Assembly (NCBI GenBank): GCA_033065855.1
Contig: JAVXUO010001947.1
Coordinates: 62,001 to 126,000, forward strand
Reading direction: 5' to 3'
Source: Escallonia rubra
Taxonomy: Eukaryota > Streptophyta > Magnoliopsida > Escalloniales > Escalloniaceae
Length of the DNA: 64,000 nt
Within the stretch, counting starts at the first letter, position 1. Every line of letters starts with the position of its first letter. The notes under the pieces are model-generated. The model had not been told where the DNA came from. It saw only the letters and a program-made list of their open reading frames with translations, and did not search any database. Below are positions 25,733 through 37,938 of the stretch, one piece after another. The translations under genes were made by a program, and so were the position numbers.

Positions 25733-26460
25733 TTGTGCCCCATATTTAACAGGAGAAAGTTAAATTTTAGGTCCTTGTCAACTGGACGGAATGTTGACAC
25801 ACAGTATTGTTCCTCGTGGTCACCCTTGCTTCCACAGTAACTATTATCCCGAGGCGGGATTCCGGGTCCAAGTCAGTGGGACCAAATGGTAATCGCAGCA
25901 TATCGTTTGAGACGGTGTTGGGTTGGAATTGTCTTGTGATGACGTTTTTTGTGCCAAACAATTTTTATGCCCTCAAATTTGTTCCATTTACTCTATTATG
26001 TTTTATGCAATGACTTCTTATTTCCAGCCTTGAAAAATGATTATTTACTCCTTCATTCTATCTCATAAAGTGGTTGAATTGTAAACTGAGTTTTTATTTT
26101 GACATGCTATGATCCAGGTAGTTGAATCACTGGCTACTTATTGAGCACGTGAAAGCTCATTCATTATTTAACATTTTCAGGTTGAAAAGTAAGGCGAGGA
26201 TGACAAGCGTGAGATTTGAACATTGAATGGAGCTCCAAAGACTGCAAGTAGATGAGTTTGAGTCTAGCATAAAAATTTGTTGCAAGCAATTTTGGAACAT
26301 TAGAAATGAAAATATATTTGAAGTTATAAAAGTTTTACTTCCGCTGCAATTATATTGATTTTTAGTGCATAAGGCCTGTGAGTGCCTTGGTGAGAGTCCA
26401 ATGGGCGTGCGGCCAATCATAGATCCAACTCACAGGCCCTGCTGTGGGCTCGGGTCGTGA
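25733..26460 (+). mobile_element. Partial Ty3 (Tekay/Del-like) LTR fossil, plus orientation
   Basis: The sequence from TGTTGTGCCCCATATTTAAC to GGGCTCGGGTCGTGAC matches, in opposite orientation and along its whole length, 31383-30658. The 3' border style (GGGTCGTGACA in the sister copy) is that of Tekay/Del LTRs. No PBS follows. The 5' side abuts the Tat/Ogre-like LTR at 25729, which suggests that element inserted into it or that a rearrangement joined them. Broken and old. Confidence 0.55.
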
Positions 26461-27468
26461 CGTAGTGTGTTTTGAGATCAAAGGGCATCGGCTGCTTGTT
26501 TAAAGCAGAAATCGGGATACACTTCAGTTTATATAATGAGCTATCGCGGTGGTAAATGCTATGGAAGTTGCCGGGGATAAGTATTATGGAAGAATGTTAA
26601 TTAAAATAAATTGTATCAATGCGCTCTAGGCCATTCATGTTGACACAGATGAACATTCCCATATTAGCATCGTCATGGGAATTCGAGCTCTGTTGAAGAA
26701 ACACTGGTTTGTCGCTTGGTTTGCAGTTGGCGCGAAGTAAACAAGTGTACATACAAAACTTGCAGGGTTAAGATTGTCTTCTTTTAAGGTGATTTATTTG
26801 TTGCTAGAATCTCTTGTAATAATTTTGAAAGAGCTTGATGACGATAATAAAGGTGATGGTAAACACAAGTGGTGCACATATTAAGTTATAGCATCTTTTT
26901 GGGAATTTTGGATAATGCCTATTGATCTGTAATGTTCAATAACATTCAAAATGTTTGCCCTTTAAGCTCTTTAACCTTTTTGTCAGAATTTTGCATGTAT
27001 CCACTATGTGTAAATAACCCCACCTTGTGAATAGTCCTTTGATAGGTGGAGTCAATTTTTTACACTTTTTACTAAATTCACACTTGCATAGTACCAAAGG
27101 ATCAAATAATGCTTTTACCGGTTATGCAGTATTCTTACTTTCGCCAAGCTTGTATGTACGTGCAATGCACATGCACAACTAGTCTCCATGAAAAGAGTTT
27201 GGAAAGCTTGTGATGTAATTGTAGTTTTGGGAATAATGCTTTGGATATACCTAATTTGTTTTACTGATCTTGGCTCGGCTACTTTCTAGATTTTGGACCT
27301 TCTATGGGGTTAATGTATTGAAAAATTCACGAACCGGTTTTGGACTTTATTATTCATGTCATGTGATTTTTGGACTTGATGATTGTGCAGATGCTTCAGT
27401 GACCTTTTGCCACTGAAATTATTTTTCTTGTGTTAATAGTTTATATCCAACTGATATGAAATAATTTA
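26461..27468. other. Intergenic, nothing recognised
   Basis: AT-rich unique-looking sequence without coding region, tandem array or inverted repeat that I can support. Confidence 0.5.
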
Positions 27469-28890
27469 GGGTTAATTACACTTATGTCCCTGAGGTTTAG
27501 GTGTAATTACAGTCAAGGACACAAAGTTTCAAAAGGTAACAAACCGTGTCCACAAACGTTAAAAAGATAACACTTATGTCCAGCCGTTAGGGATCCATCC
27601 AAAAAGTATATTTTTTTGGTGATGTCATCAATGCATATTTTTAAAATGGCAATACTACCCCTATACTGAGTAAAAAAATATACAGAATCATTTTTGCTAT
27701 CAAACCCACGTGTTTTTTTCTCTCTTCTAGTTGTACGGCAACTTTTTAAAAGGGACATAAGTGAAAAAACTGGACCGTTGAGTTTAAATGCAAATCTGAA
27801 GAAGCAATGGCTAGTTTTGAAATGAGGCAGCTCATATGAATGCATGGGTTTCAAAATGTTCTCAATTTGTAAATTAGGGTTTCAAAACCCTAAGCTATCT
27901 TAATCCGCAAATTAGGGCTTCAAAATATTCTCAATTTGCAAATTAGGGTTTCCAAACCCTAATTTTCTAAATCTGCAAATTAAAGTAGGCGGCAGAGACG
28001 GAGCTTAGGGGCATACGCACTCGAGATTGTAATGAACCACTCACGAACCATGAGTTTATGTTCTGCATTTCCAATCTGCATTCTCATGCCTCTGCGTTTC
28101 CCCTTCTCCATTAACATGGTTGTGCGGTTTTTGTGTGATTGGGCAATTGTCGGTGGTTGCAGAGACTGGGGGGTCGTGGGTGGCTGATGGTGCTGGCTGC
28201 CGTACGATGGCGTGCATCGATGCCTGGTGGTGGGTCTGCTCCGACATCGGCCGTGGGTGGGTCGATTTGTGGAAGCGGGCAGTTATGGTTGTGCGGTCGT
28301 CAGCCGTGGGTGGGCCGATCGATGGGGATGTACATTGGTGTTTGGTTGGTGGCAATCGCCGGTGAAGACTAGTAGTGGCCGTTGTTGGCCATCTGCCCTT
28401 GCCGAAAATGGTGCAAGGCGTCGAGCAGGAGACTGGTGCCTACTGTGGTGGCCCGTTGTTGGGTCATGGTGGTCTGATCAGTTGTGTTTGTGGCCGGCGG
28501 TGGTGGGGAGACTGGTGCCTACGGTGGTAGCCTGTTACTCGGTAGCGGGCAGTGGGCATGGCAGCCTAGAGTGGGTTGCCGGTGAAGATGGATGGTGATG
28601 GGTAGGAGAGAGAGAGAGAGAAAGAGAGAAATGAAGAGACGTCGGGGAGAGAAAAAGAGAGAGAGAAGTTAGAAAAGAAGAAAGATATTATGTCTCCCAC
28701 TTCCCGCTTTTGGCTTTCCATTGGCAAATCAGGGATATTATTTTTAATTATGGCCAATAGGGTAATTTTAACCCTTCCGTTATGTCTTTGTGTATTCCGT
28801 TAGGTTCAAGGACATTAGTGCCTATTTTCCAAACTTATGGACACGATTGTAATTACACCTAAACCTTAGGGACATAGGTGTAATTAACCC
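27469..28890. mobile_element. Complete non-autonomous MULE, 1.42 kb, with 9-bp target duplication
   Basis: Both ends begin GGGTTAATTACAC and stay complementary for about 70 bp or more (TATGTCCCT-AGGTTTAGGTGTAATTACA). They are flanked by the perfect direct repeat AATAATTTA at 27460-27468 and 28891-28899. A 9-bp target duplication with long TIRs defines a Mutator-like element. No transposase is present. The interior holds repeated AAATTAGGGTTTCAAAACCCTAA words (27870-27970), a G/T-rich block (28120-28600) with fortuitous open frames, and a (GA)n tract (28600-28680). The G-rich block could be captured host sequence, but I recognise no gene in it. Confidence 0.9.
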
Positions 28891-28899
28891 AATAATTTA

Positions 28900-30657
28900 A
28901 TATATGCATCTAATGTTGTTGTAACAACAATCCGTTGTTAGAACAATAATCTATTGGTAGCAACAAATGCTCTGACCGGAGACCTAATCTTGAAACATAA
29001 GGTGAGTTTAAAACTAGAGGTGAGCACGATTTGGTTTTGTTAAGTTTATGAGTCAAACCACAAATCAAATCGTTACCCATCGGTTCAAAAAATTTTAAAC
29101 CAAAATGAACCAAACACTATCGGGTTAAACAATTCGGTTTAGTTGGTTTAAACGGTTCAGTTGGTCGGTTTGGATTTTTTTTTGCCTTGTACTTTTGCAC
29201 GCCTATTATTCGACTCAGATATTATTCAAAAAGATAATAAATAATACAATAAAAACTCAAGTATGACTTTGTCATTGATGCACGAAAAAGAATGTTTGCA
29301 TATGTAAGAGATATTGATCACTAGACTTCGTGTTGAAAGAGCTCTCATTATTTTCTTTTAACTTTCAAGGTTTTGGTTATTTCGCTTAGCTTAGTACCAT
29401 GTATTTGAACATAATCAATAAATGTCACTGAAATAAATTAATAAATCATAGGTCAGTTTTGTTCGGTTTGTGATCGGCTCCAAAAAATTTGATCCATGAA
29501 CCGAACAGAATCGAGGTTAGTTTGAGAAGCGCAAAATTGAACTGTAGATATTTTTGGATAGTTCAATTTAATAGGTTGAAGCGGTGCAAATCAGTTTGAA
29601 CAATTTGATGGTACTCTTTATTTGAAACCCTTGTGGTTATTAGTTTTTGGTTTTCAAAAAACTAAAACCCTTAGATATATCGTTCTTCTCAAACTTAACA
29701 CCTCCAACCACCATCCCCATCAACACTAGTACCACCATCAAACTCACAACACCGCCACAATTAATTCCACATCCCATTGCTACTACCATGAAGCGCTCCA
29801 CCACTAGATCTTCATTGATACCCCAAGACGTCATGACCCTCGTCATCAATTCCTACAGATTTGATGCTAGCAGCACTGACATGCAGGAGAATTGATGAAC
29901 TTGGCACAGATCTGTAGGTGGCGGATGGTGGTGGGGTGGCAGCAAGGGGATCTAGTTGTATTCTCTTTTCATAAGCTAGTCAACAGCCTATAATAACTCA
30001 TATTTGGTTTACCTTTCTTACACTGATGGTGACAGATAAGCAACTCATTAAGATGACTATAAGAGAACTCTTTTTATAAGAAAGAGGAAAGAGATAGAAG
30101 AAAATATCAAACTGGAACAGCCATAGAGAAAATCGCTTCCCTTATGGTCCATCTTTTCGTATACATATTTTTTGTTAGGAAGAAGTCAAACCAATTCTAC
30201 TAGAAAAATAGCGGCAAGTTTAGATAAGGTGGGATGGCGGCAACATGTTTAAATCAAATATAGGGTGATTATGGATTGTCAGGTGGCGTGGCCATGGTGA
30301 TGTGGCTGTGATGGAAGTGAGAAATGAGTTTTGTTTAAATTGTGACTTTTAATTTTCTTCTAATGAATTTTGAAGGCTGTATCTCAAACTAAAAATCAAA
30401 ACCGAAAACTCAAAACTCCAAATTAGAGTTTTTAAAAGCAACGGAAAAATACAGTTTGATCGCATGTACTTAGAGCAGTGAGAAATTTACTTTCTTCTAT
30501 TTTTACTTGATGTACTTGACACCCCTCCAGTTTATAAAATACAAGACAGACAGGACTATTACAAACTCAATGAGATGACCCCTTAAACCCTCTTTTCTTA
30601 TCATATTTTAGGTTAATACCCCTTTAAACCCCTTTCTTACTTCCACTCCTTCAACAA
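28900..30657. other. Intergenic with weak repeat remnants
   Basis: From about 29013 there is a stretch rich in GGTTTGGTT/AACCAAACC words (AGGTGAGCACGATTTGGTT...), typical of an old DNA-transposon MITE whose ends I cannot fix. From 29640 to about 30430 C-rich and AC-rich words alternate with AAAACTAAAA motifs. No gene recognised. Confidence 0.4.
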
Positions 30658-33600
30658 CACGTGTCACGACCTGAACCCACAGTTGGGCCCGTGATCTAAA
30701 TCTTTGACCGACCGCAGGCTCACTGGACTCCTACCAAGGGCTCTACCAAGCCTTACTCACTAAAACTAATGCATAGTATTGTGGAACTAAAGTATTAACA
30801 ACTCCAAATACAACCTTAATTTCAGAATTGTTACAAAACATTTATATATCAACAGTTATACAATAATCCCGATTACAGCAACTACAGTCCTTTACATCCA
30901 CAGCGTTCTCCATAAAATTTACAATCCTCAATCGTCGCCAACACCTTAGTCATAAACCTGAAATGCTAAGTAAGGAATGAGCTTCCACATGCTCAGTAAG
31001 TAACCAGTGAGTCAACTAGCTAGACTGTAAAATATTGAAATAATAACTCAGTTTACCATTTAACAACTTTAAGAGATAAAAATAATGATGTAAATAATCA
31101 TTACCTCATTCTGAAAAACGTAATAAAAACATAAATCTGAGGGCATAAAATCATCTAGCACAAAAAATGTCTTCGCATGACAGTTCCATCTCAACACCTG
31201 CTCAAACGATATGCTACGATCAGCGTTTGGTCCCACTGACTTGGACCCGGAATCCCACCTTATGATAATAATCATTGCGAAAGCAGGGGTAACCACGAGG
31301 AACAATACTGCATGTCAACATTATGTCCAGTTAACAAGGACCCGAAATCTAACTTTGCCGCGTTAGATATGGGGCACATCAACCGAGTAGCAAAAACCAC
31401 CATTTTCGTTTGATCACAAATAAAATCCTTGAATCACTGATGGTCAACACATCTCACAACTTTTTGATTGTTTTTCAAAACATTTCATATTCGTAATAAA
31501 TTCCACACCGAAACATCTCACTTGCACCAAGCATTTCAAATCTGAAATAAATTATTTCTTCTAACAAAATATCATTTACATGCTGATCTAGTTTTAACGA
31601 GAAATAGTGTCGCTACAGAATTTTTAGCAAAATTCTTTTCTCCAAGGAAAACAGATAAACGTAGTTAAAATAGTTCAATGCTGATAAACAATGCTCTTCA
31701 AAAGTAAATAATAAATACACTTTCTGAATATACTAGTTGAATCAACAGGTCACTTACTCAACCGCTTAACCAAATCCAAATGTTCTCATTCGACTCTGAC
31801 CTCAGTCACCTTCCACCATATCTTTCCAATTTCTCTTCTCCTCCCTCCTCCTCATCTCTCTTCTCTGCTTCTTCTCATCTGAACTCCTCTCTATTTTTCT
31901 TTCTTCTGTTTCTTTTTCTCTTCTTTTCTTTATCCCCCTTGAAACCAATAAAACAACCCTATAGGAGGGTGAATATGATTTTTGAAAATTCGTGGAGAAT
32001 TTAAATTAAACACAATTACAAATCTCAATCAAACCAAGTAATACTTCAATGAAGATGATAACTACATAATCTCAAGCAAATATAGAGCAATAAGTAAAGA
32101 TATTAAGTTAGAGACATTTGAGAAGAAGATTTAAATGGTTAATCTTGAACTACCCTCAAGCCTACATTCACCTTTTCAAGGAAATTCCTTGCACGGGCGC
32201 TAGAATCCACTAACAACAGTCTTCTTCCCGGTCAAGATCCAAACCCTTACAACACTTTGTGATATCCCCATACCAAGCATAAGCTTTGAATCCACAAACC
32301 TCATGCAAGACTTGACAAACCCAAGCTTTTATCATAATCCTTTTACAAAGATCAAATGTGTACAAAAAAACCCTCTTGAAAAGAAATAAGTACAAATGAA
32401 GCTCTAATACAATAGATAGATTAGATAATTGATGACTTGAATAATGCTCACTCTCAATCAAAAAATTATTTACAAAGATGTTATCTTTAATGATGAAAAT
32501 TTATGAAGATGAAGAGAAAAAAGTTTAATCTATGAGCCTTGATGTTTCTCTAATAAATGAAGGCTTAGAATGTGGTTTTTTTATAGTGTATGCCCCAAAT
32601 TATTTTTACAAGGTTGATATCAAATATAGCCGTTATTTCTCACCCAACAGTCAACAAAGTTGACTGCATTCACAATGTAGTCGACTGCATTCCTTTACTG
32701 CCCATTTCTCGACTGCCTCATGAAACCCTATTTCTTATTTTAGGTATAACTTTTTCTAGAAAAATCGAATTGAGACGCTTTGCATTGCAAAGCTAATGAA
32801 AGTTTTATCAAAATATGAAAATATTAGCACCAAAAACATTTTTTGAGAAATTTTGAGTGAGCTCCAAAGTTCACTCATTTTCAAGAAACACACTTGTGTG
32901 AAAGGTTATGAACTCACTTGCAATGCACAAGTTGTCCTAAGGTCACTTTAGGTCATAGTCATCAATCCAAGTATGAAACTAAGACTAGTTACATAATATT
33001 AAAGTTCAATCATAATTGAGAGTAACTTAGTCAATGCATTCTTTGTTACTTTTTTACATTAGACTCGATGAAGCTTCCATGGCATGTCCACTATAGCTTA
33101 AAGTTTCTTTTACTTTAATCCACATATCCAACTTCTTAAATATTTTTTCATGAGTGTGTATGTATATACCTACTAAGAATATACTTAAAGCACACATTAG
33201 AAGATAATAAATGTGTTGTTATCATCAAACTAGATGTAAACATAGGTTATCCAACCATAGGGCTAACACACCTTTTTCTGTAATTTATTTATTTATTCTG
33301 CTTAGTCACCCCCTAAGTAAGAGGTGGCTAACTACCAAGGGTTTTCACTATGACACACCAACACAAATGCTAATCCTAACCGACTTTCTGAAATTATAAA
33401 ATAGCCCTAAAACTTTTCATAATTATAAACTAACTCCAAAACTTCACATAATTATATTTTGGCAGCAAAAGAAATTTTAACCTTAATTTCATACTATACG
33501 AATTCCCAAAATGTCGTTAAAAATTATTGCCATTTTATTTTTCTTACCAACAAATAATTATTTTGACACTTCAGAAATGTACGGGGCATCACAACACCTA
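30658..33600 (-). mobile_element. Ty3 (Tekay/Del-like) LTR fossil, minus, interrupted by a Copia LTR
   Basis: On the minus strand the sequence starts near 33600 (TGTGATGCCCCGTACATTTC) and ends near 30658 (GGTTCAGGTCGTGACA), both in the style of Tekay/Del LTRs. Removing the inner Copia-type LTR (about 31945-33280) leaves about 1.6 kb. Its 3' 725 bp (31383-30658) pairs with 25733-26460 in inverted orientation. No PBS or coding region adjoins it, so it is probably a solo LTR. It is older than the inserted Copia LTR. Confidence 0.5.
31945..33280 (-). mobile_element. Solo Copia-type (SIRE-like) LTR fossil inserted in the Ty3 LTR
   Basis: On the minus strand it begins TGTTAGCCCTATGGTTGG, with CTAGTTTGATGATAACAACA shortly after, the usual start region of SIRE-like LTRs. 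It ends in ATTCACCCTCCTATAGGG followed by a TTATTGG word resembling the region before a tRNA-Met primer site. No coding sequence is attached. Limits are approximate. Confidence 0.45.
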
Positions 33601-34469
33601 CGCCTAGAGTCGCAACCCACTTTCACTGATGCCACATCCTATAACACCCCATCCCTGCCCCAAACTGTCGCCCCCTCGCATCGCATCACTACACCACACT
33701 CACTCTACACACACGTACCCACACAAACCCCCACTATACTCATCATGGTGTCCCCCATACCATTAACCAGTTAGACTCCCACCACCACTGCAAAAACAAA
33801 CCACCAACTCACTTTTTACCAACTAACGCGACAGCTACCCACCACCCACCCGCCCATCGCGTATGCCACCCACTATCACAACAATCACCCACCAGGAGCG
33901 CACAAATAAACCACCACAACACAAAATCACCAACCAGTGCAGCATCCACCAACCACCACACCACCCACCCACCGCACATGCCACCAATTATCTAAACGAT
34001 CAACCACCACCCCTGCACAAACAAACCACCACCACCACAAGATCCACTAACAAGCATCACCGCTGTCTCCTCCACCTCCTCGATCTCAATCCACTTGGTG
34101 GGCTTTGGTTAATTTGGTAGAAAAACAATAGGTTCGAAATTGAAAGATCATGAAGAGATTAATGAAATTGAAGCAAAGTAATGAGGCTATGGAAGGTATG
34201 TGTTTGTGTCCATGGTGGTTGGGGATGGGGGCGGTAGTGGTAATAGGTGGCGTCGTGGGTACGGGGTGGAAGTGAAGAAAGGGTGCAAAATTATCAATTC
34301 AAAAAGATGTTCTGTAAGCCAATGCATATAGAGGGGACTAGAATTCTCACCCTCCCTAAGTAAGGGGGGGTGTCAAACTCTATTTACCCAAAAAAAAAAC
34401 AAGCCTAAATTGACAACTAGTTTAAAACAATGAAAGAAAAAAGAAGACTTGAAATGTATTTGAGATTGA
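33601..34469. other. CA/CC-rich low-complexity stretch
   Basis: 33600-34080 is strongly strand-biased (C and A rich on +, with CCACC and CACACA words) and 34150-34290 shows the reverse bias (GGTGG). The open frames through it (for example 33511-33774 and 33863-34120) are compositional artefacts. The two biased blocks could be the interior of an old non-autonomous element, but ends were not found. Confidence 0.45.
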
Positions 34470-35177
34470 TTCTAGAGTGGCCAAACTGGTTTTAAAAAAT
34501 TTAAACACAGGTACTTTTAGTGTTTGACAAAAAACGAAAGTGTTTCAAAAAACCCCCAAAAAATGAAAAACATGTTTGACCAACAAAAGTACTAGATTAC
34601 CTCGTAAATTTTACAATATGATATTGAATGTCTTCTTTTCTTTTGAGACTTAACTATCAACATGTAACCAAATAGAAAGAAAGAGTGAGCAAAATATTTT
34701 GATATATTTATTGTAGAAAGAAAAGGTGAACAAATATTATGAAATATATATATTTATGGAATATGATAATATACAAAAGGTGAAAAATAACCAAAATTTA
34801 TATATTCTTATTTCAAAATTTTACTAAAAGAGAAATATTGGGAATTGGTAATTTTTTGATGCCCTTTGGTCATTTTCACATTAGAATTGTTTTATGCACT
34901 TTTATTTAACCTCTTACATTCAACTGATTATACTAAAAAATTATTAAAACAAACTTATTTTGTTTCAATCAAAAAATTATTTTCTAGAATCAGTTCTACA
35001 TGAACTCAAAGAAAAAAGAAAAAAGAAAAATAAGAGTGCCAAAAAAACATTTTATACACAAAAAGCAGTAAAAATTTGGAAAACCTCTTACACCACGCGA
35101 ATTAGACTACCTACACTCCCCCATTTTCTCTCTCCTCGTGGAGTATTCATCACCTCTCTGCAACAAACGAAACATAA
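34470..35177 (+). repeat. Duplicated promoter/leader of host gene 2, copy A (uninterrupted)
   Basis: From TTCTAGAGTGGCCAAACTGG to CAACAAACGAAACATAA this 708-bp segment matches 37939-38219 joined to 50085-50518 at about 95% identity by eye. Copy A runs through the position where copy B is split by the 11.9-kb MULE (A reads TATGAAATATATATATTTATGG), so it represents the empty site. Copy A stops 50 bp short of the host gene's first in-frame ATG equivalent, so it carries promoter and leader only. Confidence 0.9.
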
Positions 35178-35480
35178 GAGGTAACAGCACATATGGTCCC
35201 TAAACTTTTCTCAGCTCTCACATATAGTCCCTGTATTTTAAAAATGGTCAGATCAGTCCCTACTTTTTAAATTTACCCACTGAAGTCCTTTTCCACACGG
35301 CCGTCTGTTTTCAGCCGTTAATGTGACTTTAGTTGGGGGTATTTTCGTCTTTCCCCTCCTCAGTTTCCCTCCAAAATAAAATAGTTGCTTCCCTCTTTCC
35401 CTCCAACATACTTCCACACTCGTTGACTAACAACCCATCCCTTGGAAGCTAAACCAACTCGTGGCCATAGCTGCAGATAT

Positions 35481-35881
35481 ATGGAAGCTCGATGCTTTTG
35501 TGGAGTGAGTGCAAAGTTGCGCACTTCATGGACAAACCTCAATCCAGGAAGGAGGTTTTATGTTTGCGAGATCAATAGGGTAAACTTATGTTTTGATATT
35601 CTTTCTTTTTTCTTAATGAGTTGAATTTTTTTTTCATTTGTAACTTTAAAGTTGGGTTAACTGTAATGCACACCAACTGTTTGTAGAATGGCTCATGTGG
35701 ATACTTTGAGTGGTATGATCCCCCTATGTGCCGTAGATCATGTCAACTGATTCCTGGGCTCTTGTGAAAGATTAAACACATGGAAGCTCAGATTACAAGG
35801 CACAATCAAAGGGAGAAGAAGCTTTGGATGGCCTTGGTCTTGTCATATCTGATGGCACTGGTGTGTTGGTGTCTAAAGTAA
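35481..35881 (+). pseudogene. GRF-type zinc-finger protein (At4g04775-like), transposon-associated
   Basis: Exon 1 is 35481-35579 (33 codons: MEARCFCG...SWTNLNPGRRFYVC) and exon 2 starts at 35687 after a TTTGTAG acceptor (GSCGYFEWYDPPMC). C-x-C-G, NPGRxFYxC and CGYFEWxD form the GRF zinc finger, a small nucleic-acid-binding fold. An in-frame TGA at 35765 follows LIPGLL. Reading on in the same frame gives a short basic helix and a hydrophobic C-terminal segment (ALVLSYLMALVCWCL) up to 35881, the usual tail of this plant family, so the TGA is probably a decay mutation. Many such genes sit in or near MULEs, as here. Confidence 0.7.
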
Positions 35882-36305
35882 TGCCTAAGTGTGTTCCTGT
35901 AGTCTAGTTATTGTGTACCCAAATGGCATTGTAAATTATGGACTCCAATTTGTTTTGGTGTAAGCAGATGGGGACTCTAGGTTGTTTTGATGCAATGTGA
36001 CTGAAATGAATTACTTTTATGCAATGGGAAGTGAAATGCATGGTTAAATGCAGTACATACACAAAAGACATAACTCCATGAGCAATGACACCATCAAACA
36101 ACATAAAAAAGGCACCACCTGTATTACCAATAACAAGCTACCAATTTATTACATAAAAAAACTCATTATGTTTTTAAAGTTTCAATCAAGCTCATGATTA
36201 CCAATCAAGGTACCAAGTGATTACATAAAGACACAATAGAAAACATAAAGTTCTAATCACACTCAACTACCAACATATCCATCTCATTTCATAAACACAT
36301 ATCCA

Positions 36306-37930
36306 TCAATTCTTATGATTCCTCTTCTTGGTAGGGGTAACAACTTGACTTCTTGTAAGAACCGTAGTGGGAGTGGCAACTTGACTTCTTGTCACCACCC
36401 TAGTAGCTGTAGGAGAGTGAGTAGTAGCAAGAACACTGGTAGTGGGAGGCTTGGATGGAGTAGCAGCCTTGCTTCTTGTCACTTCCCTAGCAGGAGGAGA
36501 GCTATCAAGAACACATATTCTGGAACTAACAGACTTGGCTGGAGTTGCAGCCTTGCTTCTTGTCACTACCCTAGTAGGAGAAGAGCTATCAAGAACACTG
36601 GTACTGGAACTTGCACATTTGGATGGAGTTGCAGCCTGGCTTCTTGTCACTACCCTAGCAGGAGTAGCAAGAGGTGTAGGGGTTGTAGGAGTAACAGCAG
36701 CAGGAACACTGGCAGACTTGGATGAGGTAGCATCTTGGCACCCTGCACCCACAGCCAATCTTGCATTTGCCTTTTTCCTCTTAAGTATGCCCTTCCTCAA
36801 TGCTGCAGATTCTTGGCCAGTCACCTTTACAACCATCTGTTCATTGTGTTGTTCTTGAGCAGCCACATCATTTGTATCTACTTGATCATTTCTTGCTCCC
36901 ATCTTCTGTGCTCTTGTTGCTCTTGCATTTTTCATCTTCTGTGCAATCAAGCTCTTCCTCCTGGAAGCTTTCTTCTATGTTCTTTCACTGCCATCCACAT
37001 TCATAGTACTTGGGCTTTGATGTGTATTAACCTGTTTAAAGATGCCAAAATACAAGGGAAGTTACCATACTGTAAACAAATTGGACAGGGTAACAGTCAT
37101 TGACCTAAGAAAAACAAACTCACAGATAAATCCTGAGTTTTTCCTTCATGCCTTTGACCTGCATCAACATCCTGAGTTCTTCCTTCATTTCTCTTGACCT
37201 ATTTATAGATGTCAAAGTACATGTGAAGTTAACCCTTCAACATTGTTATTGCATCAACACATATGTGAAGTTAACGTATTGTAAGATATACTCACAGGTA
37301 ACTTCTCTGGCCTCCATGCTTGTCTTTGTCTTGCATCAACACATATGGTAGGTACATTGTCCACATTTGATTCAGCCATAGCAGTTGCTTTTTGGGGTAC
37401 ACTTCCCTGTCCCTTGCATGTTCTTTGGTTGTGGCCATACTTCCCACACTTACCACAAGTCATTCTCACTCTCTTTTTACTTAGCTTAGTAGCACCTTTA
37501 GGGTCATCTTCATCCCTTCTCCTAACCTTTCTTGGCCTTCCTAGTTGAGTATGATGAATTGGGGGAAGAAGTTTAGGCTTACCACTAGACTCCCAAAGGT
37601 CTGGACCATTGATTGGGTGGATGAGGTTCTCATATATCTTAATTTGAGTCTCTCTTTTGTAACAATCATGCACCCATTCCTCTGGTCTCATCCCTTTGTT
37701 TCTGCCATTTGCCTCATCAGAGTGTATGGCAGAAATAACATGAGGGCAAGGGATGCCACTGAGGTCCCATCTTCTACATGTACAAGTCCTATTTCTCAAA
37801 TTCACAACATATTGAGCACTAAAGGGACATCTAAGCTGGTACTAATATCCCCCGTTATAAGTGCTAATACACTCATTTGACCTAACCTTGTTCTGTTCAA
37901 CTATTTCATGAATATGAGGTGTATTTCTCC
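36306..37930 (-). pseudogene. C-terminal part of a MURA-like (MuDR) transposase
   Basis: Minus strand. 37930-37292 encodes the SWIM finger (CTCRRWDLSGIPCPH), then Arg/Lys-rich sequence and a CCHC zinc knuckle (CGKCGKYGHNQRTC), ending at a good donor (CCT|GTGAGT). A small exon (37197-37138) carries a duplicated EGRTQD/EGKTQD motif. The last exon (about 37030-36306) encodes a Thr/Ser/Ala-rich tail with five or six RVVTRSxxATPxK repeats. SWIM plus knuckle is the C-terminal order of plant MULE transposases; the DDE core and N-terminal domains are missing at the 37939 break. An in-frame TAA stands just before the SWIM finger. Confidence 0.75.
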
Positions 37931-37938
37931 CATTGTGC

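Noticed and set aside
25807-26013. Two similar short proteins at 25807-26013 (+) and 31305-31069 (-) as a duplicated gene
   Set aside because: Both lie in LTR copies of the same retrotransposon family; the similarity is that of the LTR DNA.
28120-28598. Overlapping Gly/Trp/Val-rich open frames as a gene
   Set aside because: Low-complexity G-rich sequence open in several frames, inside a non-autonomous MULE; no domain signature.
33511-34120. Pro/Thr/His-rich open frames as a secreted protein gene
   Set aside because: Strand-biased CA/CC repeats produce such frames by composition alone; no gene structure.
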